A stretch of 64,000 nucleotides of DNA, taken from positions 1 through 64,000 of the forward strand of contig NZ_JACYTR010000011.1 of NCBI RefSeq assembly GCF_014841215.1, read 5' to 3'. Position numbers and translations under genes: made by a program. Origin of the DNA: Pseudomarimonas arenosa. GTDB lineage: Bacteria; Pseudomonadota; Gammaproteobacteria; Xanthomonadales; Xanthomonadaceae. Below, one piece after another: positions 34,314 through 43,758 of this stretch; positions within the stretch are counted from its first letter, which is position 1, and each line of letters starts with the position of its first letter. The notes under the pieces are model-generated. The model was not told the origin of the DNA. It made no database searches and saw only the letters and a program-made list of their open reading frames with translations.

Positions 34314-34334
34314 GGGTGCGTCCGCGGCGCACCC
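34314..34334. terminator. Hairpin between convergent ybjQ-type gene and nrdB
   Basis: GGGTGCG (34314-34320) pairs with CGCACCC (34328-34334) across a 7-base loop, 20 bp after the YbjQ stop and 15 bp from the nrdB stop. It could end transcription in both directions, although no U-tract is present. Confidence 0.4.
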
Positions 34335-34348
34335 AACGAATCGCTCAA

Positions 34349-35362
34349 TCAGAACGCGTGGTCGAAAGCGACTTCGCCGCTGACCCCGACCTGATAGGCA
34401 CTGACCCGGCGCTCGAAGAAATTGGTCAGCTCCTGCACATCCTGTAGCGCCATGAACGGGAACGGGTTGCTGGCGCCAAACTCGATCGGCAAGCCCAACG
34501 CGATCAGGCGCTGATCGGCGACGTACTCCAGGTACTGGCGCATTTCCTTGAGCGACAGGCCGGCGACACCGCCGGACAATACGTCTTCGGCGAACTGGGT
34601 TTCGCAGTCGACCGCTTCGCGCAGCATGGCGCGTACCTGGTCGCGCATGCTCTGATCGAACAGGCCAGGCTCCTCCTCGCGAGCGGTGCGGATCACCTCG
34701 AATGCAAAGCCCATGTGCATCGACTCGTCGCGAAACACCCAGCTGGTGCCGGCAGCAAGCCCCGGCAACATGCCACGCGAACGCAAGAAATACACGTAGG
34801 CAAAGGCGGCAAAGAAAAACAGCCCCTCGATGCAGGCGGCGAAGCCGATCAGGTTGAGCAAGAAGCGGCGCCGATCCTCGGCGGTTTCCAGCCTATCCAG
34901 ACTGGCGATGGAATCGATCCAACGTGCGCAGAAATCGGCCTTGCGGGCGATCGAGGGAATCGTATGTACAGCAGAGAAGAAAGCGGCACGACGCTCGGGC
35001 TGGGGAATATAGGTGTCGAGCAAGGTGAGGTAGAACTGCACATGCAAGGCCTCCTCGTACAACTGGCGCGACAGATACATGCGCGCTTCCGGAGCATTGA
35101 TATGGCGGTACAGGTTCAGCACCAAGTTATTGGCGACGATCGAATCGCCGGTGGCGAAGAACGCTACCAGCCGTTCCACCAAGTGACGCTCGGCCGGCGA
35201 TAACCTGTCGCGCAGATCATTGACGTCGATATTGAAATCGACCTCGTCCACCGTCCAAGTATTGCGGATTGCGGCCCGGTACATGTCGTAGAACGACGGA
35301 TAGCGCATCGGCCGCAGGGTGAGTTCGAAGCCGGGATCGAGGAGTAAAGATGACTTGCTCAT
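34349..35362 (-). CDS. nrdB: Class I ribonucleotide reductase, beta subunit
   Basis: The 337-residue protein houses the di-iron/tyrosyl radical of ribonucleotide reductase. Ligands line up with E. coli R2: Asp73, Glu104, His107, Glu179, Glu213 and His216. The radical tyrosine is Tyr111, seven residues after Glu104, within EEALHVQFY; FRDESMHMGF holds the last pair. The spacing Asp73-Glu104 is the same as in E. coli R2. The start at MSKSSLLLDPG follows AGGA. It works with NrdA, which lies upstream on the same strand; the 133-bp gap contains a perfect 25-bp inverted repeat. Confidence 0.96.
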   Translation of the reverse strand: MSKSSLLLDPGFELTLRPMRYPSFYDMYRAAIRNTWTVDEVDFNIDVNDLRDRLSPAERHLVERLVAFFATGDSIVANNLVLNLYRHINAPEARMYLSRQLYEEALHVQFYLTLLDTYIPQPERRAAFFSAVHTIPSIARKADFCARWIDSIASLDRLETAEDRRRFLLNLIGFAACIEGLFFFAAFAYVYFLRSRGMLPGLAAGTSWVFRDESMHMGFAFEVIRTAREEEPGLFDQSMRDQVRAMLREAVDCETQFAEDVLSGGVAGLSLKEMRQYLEYVADQRLIALGLPIEFGASNPFPFMALQDVQELTNFFERRVSAYQVGVSGEVAFDHAF

Positions 35363-35396
35363 GGGGGATTCCTGAGAGCTCAATGGTGCATCGAAC

Positions 35397-35460
35397 TCGT
35401 AGGGTGGGCCTGTGGCCCACCGTCGTCGCGGAGATGGTGGGCCACAGGCCCACCCTACGA
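35397..35460. repeat. 25-bp perfect inverted repeat between nrdA and nrdB
   Basis: Bases 35397-35421 and 35436-35460 are exact reverse complements around a 14-base loop. The arms contain CGTAGGGTGGGCC and GTGGCCCACC and belong to the same REP-like family as the 288-780 array. In the nrdAB transcript it would form a very stable stem 35 bases ahead of the nrdB start and could affect the NrdA:NrdB ratio or mRNA decay. Confidence 0.95.
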
Positions 35461-35495
35461 GCGTCGGAGGGGAGCGATGTGCTAAGAGGATCGGG

Positions 35496-37913
35496 CTACT
35501 GGCACGCCTCACAACTCTCCGGGTTCTCCAGTGAGCAGGCGACGGCTTGGGTGGGGGTGGCGACCGTGGTTTTGGCGATCTTGGTGGCGGGCCGCGAGCG
35601 CAGGTAATAGGTCGTCTTCAACCCTCGCTTCCAGGCGTACATGTACATCGACGACAGCGCGCCGACGCTGGGGTTTTCGATAAACAGATTCAGACTCTGG
35701 CTTTGATCGATAAAGGCGCCGCGATCGGCGGCGAGATCGATCAGGGCTCGCTGCGGCAGCTCCCAGGCGGTGCGGTAGATCTGCTTCAGCTGATCGGGAA
35801 TCACTGCCACATTCTGGATCGAGCCTTCGCCCTCGCGGATGGCATCGCGAATTTCGGGAATCCACAAACCCAAACGTTTGAGTTCCGCGACCAGGTAACG
35901 ATTCACCTGCAGGAAGTCACCGGACAGGGTTTCGCGCTTGAACAGGTTCGACACCATCGGCTCGATGCATTCGTAACAGCCGGCGATGGACGCGATGGTG
36001 GCGGTCGGTGCGATGGCAATCAGCAGGCTGTTGCGCAGCCCATGTTCGGCGATCCGCGCTTTCAGCGCTTCCCAGCGTGCGGGCTTGGCCGGCGCCCGCT
36101 GCCACAGGTCGAACTGCAGCCGGCCCTGGGCGGCATGGGTATCACCATAACCCGGATGCGCGCCGCGTTCGGCGGCGAGATCGCAGCTGGTATCGAGGGC
36201 GTGGAAATAGATCGTCTCGGCAATTTCGGTCGATAGCTGACGCGCCGCTTCGCTATCGAACGGCAGGCGCAACCGGAACAGCACATCCTGCAGGCCCATC
36301 ACCCCAAGGCCGACCGGTCGCCAGCGCTGGTTGGAACGACGGGTAGTTTCGATCGGATAGAAATTGAGATCGATCACCCGGTCGAGCTGCCGGATCACAA
36401 TACGCACGGTTTCACCGAGCTTGTCAAAATCGAATTGACCGTCGCGCAGATGACGGGCCAGATTGATCGAACCCAGGTTGCAGACCGCGGTTTCCTCACC
36501 CGAAGTGACCTCCAGAATCTCGGTGCAGAGATTGGAGAGATGCACCACATTGCGTGGGTCGGCGGCCTGGTTGCAGCTGCGATTGGCGGCGTCCTTGAAG
36601 GTCATCCAGCCATTGCCGGTTTCGCCCAGGGTGCGCATCATCCGCGCGTACAGGCTGCGCGCCGGCAGGGCTTTCTTCGCCACGCCGGCCTGTTCGGCTC
36701 GGCGATAAGCCTGTTCAAAGCGCTCACCCCAAAGATCGGTCAGCTCGGGCACATCGGCCGGATCGAACAGCGACCAATCGGCGCCCTGCTCGACCCGCTG
36801 CATGAATAGATCGGGCACCCAGTTGGCCAGGTTGAGATGGTGGGTGCGGCGGCCTTCGTCGCCGGTGTTATCACGCAGTTCGAGGAATTCTTCGATGTCG
36901 GCATGCCAGGTTTCGAGATACACACAGGCCGCGCCCTTGCGCTTGCCACCCTGATTCACCGCCGCCACTGAGGCATCCAGGGTTTTCAGCCAGGGCACGA
37001 TGCCATTGCTTTGGCCATTGGTGGAACGAATCAGGCTGCCGCGCGAGCGCACCCGGGTATAGCTCTGACCAATGCCGCCGGAAAACTTCGACAGCTGGGC
37101 CACGTCGGCATATTTCTGATAGATGTCGGCCAGGCTGTCGCGCGGCGAATCGAGCAAAAAGCAGGACGACAGCTGCTCGTGCCGGGTACCGGCATTGAAC
37201 AGGGTCGGCGAACTTGGCAGATAGTCGAGCGCACTGAACACATCGTATAGCTCGATGGCATCGGCCGGCGACTCAGACAACGCCACCGCGATACGCATAA
37301 AAAACTGCTGCGGCGTTTCGATCACCGTGCGGCGTTGCGGGTGACGCAGCAGGTAGCGGTCGTACACCGTACGCAGGCCAAAGTACTCGAAGCGCTTGTT
37401 GCGCTCGGCATCCAGGGCGTCGTTGAACTTGCGCGCATGCGCTTCAACCGCGTGCAGCAGCCGATCATTGATCAATCCAAGCTGGTGTCCGAGGGCCACC
37501 GACTGCGAGAACGAGTACACGCCCAGACCCTGCACTTCCTTGTCGATCACAGCGCTGAGCAGGCGCGCTGCCAGCAGGCCGTATTCGGGTTCGTCGGCCA
37601 CCAGGGCCGCTGCAGTGCGGATCGACAACTCATCGAGTTCGCGCGTGCTGGCGCCGTCATACACGCCGCCAATGGTCTTGATCGCCACCTGCATCGGATC
37701 GACATCGTCGAGGCCATCGGCGCAGCGTTGAATGGCGCGCACGATCTTGCTCAGGTCGACCGCCTCGCGCTGACCATTGCGCTTGGTCACGCGCATCGCC
37801 GCGGCCTGGTGCGGTGGGGTCAGGGCGAAGCTGGCTTGTGCGGCCTCGCTCGGTTTGGGCGACAGTTCGATCGTGTCGAACTCAGGGGGTGAAACGATCT
37901 GTTCGGTAATCAT
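35496..37913 (-). CDS. nrdA: Class Ia ribonucleotide reductase, alpha subunit
   Basis: The 805-residue catalytic subunit starts at MITEQIVSP (37913), preceded by AGGAG; an upstream in-frame GTG (38126) reads leader sequence and is rejected. A single N-terminal ATP-cone is at about 38-130 (MRVTKRNGQREAVDLSKI). Active-site residues appear as HLSNLCTEILE (Asn, Cys, Glu), with ETAVCNLGSINLAR for the partner cysteine and SGGIGQSYTRVRSRGS for specificity-loop context. The C-terminal tail ends SCEACQ with the redox-active Cys pair. It reduces ribonucleotides with NrdB. A cobalamin riboswitch in the leader should shut it off when B12 is plentiful. Confidence 0.96.
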   Translation of the reverse strand: MITEQIVSPPEFDTIELSPKPSEAAQASFALTPPHQAAAMRVTKRNGQREAVDLSKIVRAIQRCADGLDDVDPMQVAIKTIGGVYDGASTRELDELSIRTAAALVADEPEYGLLAARLLSAVIDKEVQGLGVYSFSQSVALGHQLGLINDRLLHAVEAHARKFNDALDAERNKRFEYFGLRTVYDRYLLRHPQRRTVIETPQQFFMRIAVALSESPADAIELYDVFSALDYLPSSPTLFNAGTRHEQLSSCFLLDSPRDSLADIYQKYADVAQLSKFSGGIGQSYTRVRSRGSLIRSTNGQSNGIVPWLKTLDASVAAVNQGGKRKGAACVYLETWHADIEEFLELRDNTGDEGRRTHHLNLANWVPDLFMQRVEQGADWSLFDPADVPELTDLWGERFEQAYRRAEQAGVAKKALPARSLYARMMRTLGETGNGWMTFKDAANRSCNQAADPRNVVHLSNLCTEILEVTSGEETAVCNLGSINLARHLRDGQFDFDKLGETVRIVIRQLDRVIDLNFYPIETTRRSNQRWRPVGLGVMGLQDVLFRLRLPFDSEAARQLSTEIAETIYFHALDTSCDLAAERGAHPGYGDTHAAQGRLQFDLWQRAPAKPARWEALKARIAEHGLRNSLLIAIAPTATIASIAGCYECIEPMVSNLFKRETLSGDFLQVNRYLVAELKRLGLWIPEIRDAIREGEGSIQNVAVIPDQLKQIYRTAWELPQRALIDLAADRGAFIDQSQSLNLFIENPSVGALSSMYMYAWKRGLKTTYYLRSRPATKIAKTTVATPTQAVACSLENPESCEACQ

Positions 37914-38179
37914 GTCGCTGCTCCTCGTTGTGGCCGATGGAGCAGGTATCGGACGGGCGGAGCCCTGCCTCGATCCTGCGCTCCCGCGAGCGCCGACGCG
38001 ACGCGCGGAAAGGCAAGACGAAGCCACCAGTGTGCACCGATGACCACTGAACGACGACGGGAATCCGCCCACGCGAAGTCTGCGCGCGCACCAGCGACTC
38101 CAGCCGCCGGGCAGCTCGTCAAACACCCTCCCGCGAGGCGCGACAGCAACACCGATTCGGCGGCGGACCGGATCGGTGA

Positions 38180-38345
38180 ACCTGGCAGGTATTCGGGCTC
38201 AGGGACACACCTAGCACGAGGCTAGCTTCCTACTTCGTCGGCTTCCCAGGCGGACCCAGTGCCTTGATGACGGTTCGTTTCCCAATACCGCTGCGGGGCA
38301 GCTCCGGATTCACACCGGATTCCCTGACACCACCTGTTGGGGGTG
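38180..38345 (-). promoter_or_regulatory. Cobalamin (adenosylcobalamin) riboswitch
   Basis: On the minus strand the leader shows the conserved parts in order: GGTGTCAGGGAATCCGGTG, GAATCCGGAGCTGCCCCGC, AGCGGTATTGGGAAACGAA, GGCACTG, GGGAAGCCG, and finally the B12 box AGCCCGAATACCTGCCA (from 38199 down to 38183). These match the cobalamin riboswitch core. It ends about 270 bases before the nrdA start. No other gene lies between, so nrdAB is the controlled operon. Ligand binding usually represses, by termination or by hiding the start region. Confidence 0.93.
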
Positions 38346-38792
38346 TCGACCAGGATGGGCACAAGATATAGGGGTGGCCGGAGGATGGCAAGGGCCTTTG
38401 CTGTGCTCCCCTGCCCAGGGCCTCGCGTAGCGAGGTTGCTGGGTAGTCCCGAGTTTCTCTCCGACAAACCGCACACCCACCTTGAACCCAAGCCGTTGCT
38501 AGCCCCTCTCCCCTCGAGGGAGAGGGGTTGGGGTGAGGGGGAATGTCCGGCACCCCCTCACCCCCGCCCCACCCCCCTGCACGGGAGAGACCGGAGCGCG
38601 TCGATTTCGCCAGACCGGCTTGCGCCCGGGAACTCGCTCCCCAAAGTTCGGGGACGGTAGGGGTGGGGTTAGGGAGCCGATCTTTGCCTGCCCAGGGGCC
38701 TCGCATAGCGAGGTTCCTGGGTAGGGGAACAAAGCGCGAGCTCGGCGAATCAACAAGTCATTGCGCCGGTTCCAGGGTAGGGGAACAGAGCG
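38346..38792. other. Gene-free region with dispersed GC-rich repeats
   Basis: These 447 bp hold no gene. CCCCTCTCCCCTCGAGGGAG forms a palindrome at about 38506. Two related stretches, about 38394-38460 and 38655-38725, carry CCTCGCGTAGCGAGGTT- and CCTCGCATAGCGAGGTT-type hairpins with CTGGGTAG. The second also matches 20870-20935. GTTCCAGGGTAGGGGAAC near 38768 repeats CTGGGTAGGGGAAC near 38717. The nrdA promoter should lie at the right end of the riboswitch (above 38345), but no clear -35/-10 is seen. Confidence 0.7.
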
Positions 38793-39302
38793 CTACATCC
38801 GCTCCAGCCACCAACTCCCCCACGCCCGCTCGTCACAATTCTCCCCGCTACCCCCACGATCAACGACCAGAAAGTCGCCGCCTTGGTCCAGTGCGAGCAG
38901 CGGGTGATGCCAGACGCCTTTGGCAAAATTGACGCCCTGCCCTTGCGCCGCAAGAAACGCCCGCGGTGTGGCATCGGCATGTTCAGCGACCACAACGATG
39001 TAGCGTAACGCTGGGCTAAGGGGCACAAAGGCCTGACTGCCGAGCGGGTGACGTTCCAGCATACGTACTTCGAAGGGCAGCTGGCGCGGCTCGGCGCGGA
39101 AGATGCTGATCAGCGGCCGACCGCCCTGGTCGCCGACATCGACCTTGGCCAGGTCGTGGTAGCGCATTGAGGTACCCTGGTTGATCGGATAGGTCTGCCG
39201 GGCCTGCTCGGGCGCAATCACATCGCCGAACGCAGCAAAGGCCTCAGCACTCAGCGTCTCCACCGCAAGTTTGCGCGCGGCACTCAAGCCGTGCGCCCCC
39301 AC
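38793..39302 (-). CDS. allA: Ureidoglycolate lyase
   Basis: The 169-residue protein matches ureidoglycolate lyase (PF04115). It has [14 protein letters not shown] at the start, then [43 protein letters not shown] and the product-side motif [14 protein letters not shown]. It cleaves ureidoglycolate to glyoxylate and urea, the last step of ureide breakdown. The outer GTG start at 39302 overlaps the allantoicase gene by 19 bp. A TTG at 39287, overlapping the alc stop as TTGA, is an equally plausible start. It belongs with alc just upstream and with uraD/puuE at 45.6-47.1 kb. Confidence 0.93.
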   Translation of the reverse strand: MGAHGLSAARKLAVETLSAEAFAAFGDVIAPEQARQTYPINQGTSMRYHDLAKVDVGDQGGRPLISIFRAEPRQLPFEVRMLERHPLGSQAFVPLSPALRYIVVVAEHADATPRAFLAAQGQGVNFAKGVWHHPLLALDQGGDFLVVDRGGSGENCDERAWGSWWLERM

Positions 39303-40288
39303 AGCCGCAGGCGTGAGACGCCGCCATCGGGGTGAATATTGAAGCGCACATGGCTGATCGCCTGATGGGCGAGAATCTCGCTCTGGTAGTAGTGCTGGTG
39401 ATCCATCTGCAGGGACTGCGCCGGTAGCAGCTCGGCCCAGAACATCGACTGGGTGACCAGGGATTCATCGGTGCCACCGGCTACCAGGGCGCCCTGCAGT
39501 GAGCAGCGATCGGGGAAATTGCCCCTGAAGTGGCAGGTATCAACCTCGATCCGCTCGATCACGCCGGGCTGGGCCAGGGCAATCACGCACCAGTCATTGC
39601 CAGGCTCGCGTCGGCGCCGGGTTTCCCAACCATCGCCCATGTTAAGTCCGCGACCGGGCAGCAATAGGCTACTGGCCAAACCAAAGTGCTGGTTATTGGC
39701 GGCAACGATGCGGCCCCCATTCAGCGCAGCGGCGAGATCGATGCAGCCATCGGCATCCGGCTGCACCGCGGCCGGATCGGGCAAACCGTAAAGACGCAGC
39801 CGGGCCAAACCACCATCGGGATACAGATTCACCCGCACATGGCTGATCAGCCGATCAGCGGACAGGTCAAAGTAATGGTGCTGATTACCGGCCAGATTCA
39901 CACTGGGAAGCAGTGGCTGCCAATGGCTGTCTTCGATCTGATCGGTTTCCGAGTAGCAGGCCTCCAGTGCAGCCGCCGGAGGGAAGTTGCCGGTGAAGTA
40001 GCTGGTGTCGAGGTCGGCACCGACCAGGCGCCCCGGTCGCGCCAGGCGCACGATGCACCAGTCGTGTCCGGGGCCGCGCTTGCGCCGGCTTTCCCAGCCA
40101 TCCATCCACTTGCCGTGCTCATCGTACTTGCCGGGGATGAAGATCGCCGGCTCGGGGTTCAGCATGCGCTCCTTGGCGGCGAAGAAATCATCGCTGCAAC
40201 TCAAGGCCTCCGCCCCCAGGCGGGCGTCGGCGAGATTGACCAGACGGGTGAAACTGCGGGCCTGGGGATCGAGTTGCGGCAAGGCCAT
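39284..40288 (-). CDS. alc: Allantoicase
   Basis: The 334-residue enzyme shows the internal duplication of allantoicases. The first half has [31 protein letters not shown] and [10 protein letters not shown]; the second has [32 protein letters not shown] and [10 protein letters not shown]. Each half ends with an [13 protein letters not shown] or [13 protein letters not shown] strand. It hydrolyses allantoate to ureidoglycolate and urea. CGGAG precedes the chosen ATG at 40288; longer upstream reading is not homologous. The downstream allA gene overlaps it, so the two steps are translationally coupled. Confidence 0.95.
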   Translation of the reverse strand: MALPQLDPQARSFTRLVNLADARLGAEALSCSDDFFAAKERMLNPEPAIFIPGKYDEHGKWMDGWESRRKRGPGHDWCIVRLARPGRLVGADLDTSYFTGNFPPAAALEACYSETDQIEDSHWQPLLPSVNLAGNQHHYFDLSADRLISHVRVNLYPDGGLARLRLYGLPDPAAVQPDADGCIDLAAALNGGRIVAANNQHFGLASSLLLPGRGLNMGDGWETRRRREPGNDWCVIALAQPGVIERIEVDTCHFRGNFPDRCSLQGALVAGGTDESLVTQSMFWAELLPAQSLQMDHQHYYQSEILAHQAISHVRFNIHPDGGVSRLRLWGRTA

Positions 40289-40589
40289 GAGGCACTCCGA
40301 TAGCAATGGATGGCACAGTCTAATCAATGCACGCTGCGGGCGCGGAGCGTATGATCGACGCTGGGAAGTGTGCAGCTGAATCGGGGGCTGAGTCCGCTGT
40401 GCATAGACACCCACGTTTGCAAGCCATGAGGCCCCAGGCGGCAGCTGCGTGGATGCGCTGCCGACGCGATCGCAGCTCACGGCTGACCCGCACCCAATGC
40501 AGTCGGCTGGTGAAATGCGACTCCCGTGTCCGCCCGGCTCCGGATGAGTCGCTGCGGATGCTGCACTGCAGCCTGACAGGGGGAACATC
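40289..40589. other. Divergent intergenic region, alc / autotransporter
   Basis: These 301 bp separate the divergent alc and autotransporter genes and should hold both promoters. I see no clear operator, repeat or RNA element. Short open frames here have no coding character. Confidence 0.5.
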
Positions 40590-41900
40590 ATGCGTTCATT
40601 TGTCTTGGCATCCGTCGTCATCCTGCTGCTCGGCACTGCGCGCGACAGCGCAGCGCAGGACAGCAACCCCGCCATTGATGCCTTGCGGCCATTCGCCAAT
40701 GGCTCTTCACAGCGCGAGTTGATTCGCGCGATCGGAACACTGTGCTTCGCCGGCAATCGCTTGAGCGACCGGCTGCAACAGGATTGCAACGCCCTGGTCG
40801 GCGGCGCGTTCGGCAGCGACAGCAATGTGCGCGGCGCGCTGGCACAGATCGTTGCCGACAATGTCAATCAGACCACCGATCGCACGCAGTTTGTCGGCAC
40901 TGACCTGCTACTGATGCAAGTCGGCGTGGTCAGCAGCCGTGGCCCCGGAGGCGGCGGCTTTCTACCCGCGGCGAACGGTGGGGTGACAGCGGCCAGCGAA
41001 GACTTCGATGCCTGGTCGCTGCATGCCGCCGTGGACCTGCGCCATCGAGACCGCGAGCGATCGGTCAATGAAGATGGCTTCGACAGTGACCACGTGGGCC
41101 TGTTGCTGGGCCTCGATCGCCGCTTCACGCCGCAGCTCAATGCCGGCGTCGCGGTGGGATTCGGCCAGGGCGATGTCGAGTTTGGTGGTGGCTCCGGTGA
41201 TCAGGACATCGATGAGCACAAGCTGTTGCTGTATGCCAACTGGTCCGGTGACAGCGGGCTATACCTGGATGTGCTCGCCAGCTGGCAGCGCCGGGATATC
41301 GAACAATCCCGGCGCGTGGCCTATGCCCTGGCTGGCGGCACCGGGGTGGATCAGCGCTTCAGCGCAAATTTCGATGCCGACGCCACGGCGCTGGCCGCCA
41401 CCCTGGGCTATCACTGGCAGCATGGAAACATGGGCCTGGATGGCTTCATCAATATTGAAAGCACCTCGATCGAGGTCGACGGCTACAGCGAAACAGCAAG
41501 TTCAGCCGACGGCAATGGCGCCGGCTGGGCCATTGCCGTGCCCGACAGCGATAGCGATATCACCACCGCAGAACTCGGCTGGCGCGCCAGCTGGTCGATC
41601 AGTGGCAAGCGCAGCGTCTGGCTGCCGCAGCTGGAAGTCGCCTACGTCAAGGTAATCGATCAGGATGAATCGGCCACGGCGGTGCAGTTCCTCGGCGACC
41701 GCAGCGGCAGTGTCGGACTTTCCAATCTGATCTTCGCGTTAAGCAACGATGAAGAGGACGACGACTACTTTCGCCTTGGTGCCGGTCTGGTGGCGCAGTG
41801 GGCCGAGGGGCGCTCTGGCTTTATCAACGTCAGCACCCACCTCGGCGAGTCGCGCTACGATGCCACCAGCTTGACGCTCGGGGCGCGATTCGAGTTCTAG
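40590..41900 (+). CDS. Autotransporter beta-barrel domain protein
   Basis: The 436-residue protein has a signal peptide (cleavage near DSAAQDSN), a short passenger of about 120 residues with a Cys pair ([14 protein letters not shown]), a Gly-rich turn ([12 protein letters not shown]) and then a 280-residue barrel matching PF03797. Barrel strands include [42 protein letters not shown] and [13 protein letters not shown]. The last strand LGARFEF ends in Phe as expected for BAM substrates. The passenger is far too small for a typical virulence factor; the protein may be mainly an outer-membrane barrel. GGGGGAA precedes the ATG. It interrupts the ureide genes. Confidence 0.85.
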   Translation: MRSFVLASVVILLLGTARDSAAQDSNPAIDALRPFANGSSQRELIRAIGTLCFAGNRLSDRLQQDCNALVGGAFGSDSNVRGALAQIVADNVNQTTDRTQFVGTDLLLMQVGVVSSRGPGGGGFLPAANGGVTAASEDFDAWSLHAAVDLRHRDRERSVNEDGFDSDHVGLLLGLDRRFTPQLNAGVAVGFGQGDVEFGGGSGDQDIDEHKLLLYANWSGDSGLYLDVLASWQRRDIEQSRRVAYALAGGTGVDQRFSANFDADATALAATLGYHWQHGNMGLDGFINIESTSIEVDGYSETASSADGNGAGWAIAVPDSDSDITTAELGWRASWSISGKRSVWLPQLEVAYVKVIDQDESATAVQFLGDRSGSVGLSNLIFALSNDEEDDDYFRLGAGLVAQWAEGRSGFINVSTHLGESRYDATSLTLGARFEF

Positions 41901-42800
41901 TCCCTGAGCTTGTCGAAGGGCGGTCCCTGAGCTTGTCGAAGGGCGCCTGAAGGTGCCAGTGAGTCGAAGCTTGGCTCCGACTCAGCTGGCTTCGACAGGC
42001 TCAGCCAGCTCGGTGTCGATGGATTCTTAACTTGTTGGTCAGCCGCAAGACGGCAGCCTACTGTGAACTCGCCGGAAGGCGGCCCCTGAGCTTGTCGAAG
42101 GGCGGTCCCTGAGCTCGACGAAGGGCGGTCCCTGAGCTTGTCGAAGGGCGGTCCCTGAGCTTGTCGAAGGGCGGTCCCTGAGCTTGTCGAAGGGCGCCTG
42201 AAGGTGCCAGTGAGTCGAAGCTTGGCTCCGACTCAGCTGGCTTCGACAGGCTCAGCCAGCGCGGTGTCGATGGATTCTTAACCTGTTGGTCAGCCGCAAG
42301 ACGGCAGCCTACTATGAACTCGCCGAAGGGCGGTCCCTGAGCTTGCCGAAGGGCGGTCCATGAGCTTGTCGAAGGGCGCCTGAAGGGGCCAGCGAATCGA
42401 AGCTTGGCTCCGACTCAGCTGGCTTCGACAGGCTCAGCCAGCGCGGTGTCGATGGATTCTAAACCTGTTGGTCAGCCGCAGGATGGCAGCCTACTATGAA
42501 CTCGCCGGAAGGCGGTCCCTGAGCTTGTCGAAGGGCGGTCCCTGAGCTTGTCGAAGGGCGCCTAAAGGGGCCAGTGAGTCGAAGCTTGGCTCCGACTCAG
42601 CTGGCTTCGACAGGCTCAGCCAGCGCGGTGTCGATGGATTCTTAACTTGTTGGTCAGCCGCAAGACGGCAGCCTACTGTGAACTCGCCGGAAGGCGGCCC
42701 CTGAGCTTGTCGAAGGGCGGTCCCTGAGCTTGTCGAAGGGCGGTCCTTGAGCTCGACGAAGGGCGGTCCCTGAGCTTGTCGAAGGGCAGTGCACCGCCCG
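41901..42800. repeat. Large field of nested direct repeats (23-bp units and about 125-bp units)
   Basis: Four copies of a block of about 125 bp start near 41941, 42192, 42374 and 42556. Each opens GGGCGCCTGAAGG, contains GCTGGCTTCGACAGGCTCAG, and runs to TGAACTCGCC. Between the blocks are variable runs of a 23-bp unit with core CTGAGCTTGTCGAAGGGC, for example regularly spaced 23 bp apart at 42131-42190. The inverse motif CGACAGGCTCAGCC inside the blocks makes hairpins with the 23-bp units. No gene is present: translated frames here give low-complexity FDKLRDR/RQAQGPP strings, a known artefact of this repeat. Confidence 0.92.
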
Positions 42801-42860
42801 AATTGTGCCGACATTCAGTCCGACGGAGGAAGATGGAGTCGGGCCACCCCGTTGCCGACG

Positions 42861-43469
42861 ATGCATCTTTTCCTCCATTCGTGCCTGGCGCTCTTGCTTT
42901 TGGTACCGGCGCTGGCCTTGGCCGATTCGGCGCAACTAGTCGCCGCGGCCGAGGCTCAGCTTGGTGTGACCACATCGTACGATCCCAGCTATCGACGACT
43001 CGACTACCCGATGGGCGATGTGCCCATGCACACCGGGGTCTGTACCGATGTGGTGATCCGCGCCTATCGTGAGTTGGGCATCGATCTGCAGCGGCGCGTG
43101 CATGAGGACATGCGGGCGGCCTTTGATGACTATCCCAGGCTGTGGGGGCTGCACAAGCCGGATCGCAATATCGATCACCGTCGCGTACCCAATCTGCAGA
43201 CTTTCTTTCGCAGGCACGCAGCGGAACTCACGGTGACCCAGCAACCAGCGAGCTATTTGCCGGGCGACCTGGTGACCTGGCGTCTGCCCGGCAATCTGCC
43301 GCATATCGGCATCGTCAGCGCCGAGCGCACTGCCGATGGCGAACCACTGATCCTGCACAACATTGGGTTTGGGGTACGGAAGGAGGCGATCCTATTCGCC
43401 TATCCAATTACCGGGCACTACCGGTTCTATCCACAGCCTGCAGGCCCGACGCCAGCAATCAGCGACTGA
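42861..43469 (+). CDS. DUF1287 family exported protein
   Basis: The 202-residue protein starts at MHLFLHS with a signal peptide (cleavage near ALADSAQ) and matches DUF1287 (PF06940). It shows AEAQLGVTTSYDPSYRRLDYPMGDVP, GVCTDVVIRAYRELGIDLQ, HEDMRAAF, LPGDLVTWRLPGNLPHIGIV and LHNIGFG. The Cys in GVCTDV, the His in PHIGIV and the polar HN are placed like the catalytic triad of NlpC/P60-type cysteine hydrolases, so a cell-wall role is plausible. The DUF itself has no proven function. The upstream 60 bp is the end of the repeat field. Confidence 0.85.
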   Translation: MHLFLHSCLALLLLVPALALADSAQLVAAAEAQLGVTTSYDPSYRRLDYPMGDVPMHTGVCTDVVIRAYRELGIDLQRRVHEDMRAAFDDYPRLWGLHKPDRNIDHRRVPNLQTFFRRHAAELTVTQQPASYLPGDLVTWRLPGNLPHIGIVSAERTADGEPLILHNIGFGVRKEAILFAYPITGHYRFYPQPAGPTPAISD

Positions 43470-43758
43470 CCCGCACAAGTCCCGGTACGTGAACCAGAAT
43501 CGGGCGTGCTGTGCCGAAAAAGTCGAGCAATTCGACAAGATAGAGCGCAATTAGATCTCGCTTCCATGGCGAATCGATGGGATGTCTCGGTCACTGTCGG
43601 CACCCTGTCCGGGCACTCACGACACCGGCTTTGGTGATCGGTGAGGCCCAGGGCTGAGTCTGTCGACATTGAGCCGGTAGCGCCGCCCTGCAGACCTGAG
43701 AGGCCCAGCCTTTCGCTTTCCAGCGGCGTTGCCGCATTCGGCACCAAGAGGATTACCC

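Noticed and set aside
37914-38126. 71-codon N-terminal extension of NrdA from a GTG at 38126
   Set aside because: The extension lies in the riboswitch leader, has no similarity to NrdA, and the internal ATG at 37913 has a good AGGAG site.
41901-42800. CRISPR-like array
   Set aside because: The 23-bp units are directly tandem without unique spacers, and the larger blocks are themselves repeated.
42494-42975. Minus-strand frames with FDKLRDR and RQAQGPP repeats
   Set aside because: These peptides are the known artefact of the CTTCGACAAGCTCAGG-type DNA repeat and do not indicate a protein.
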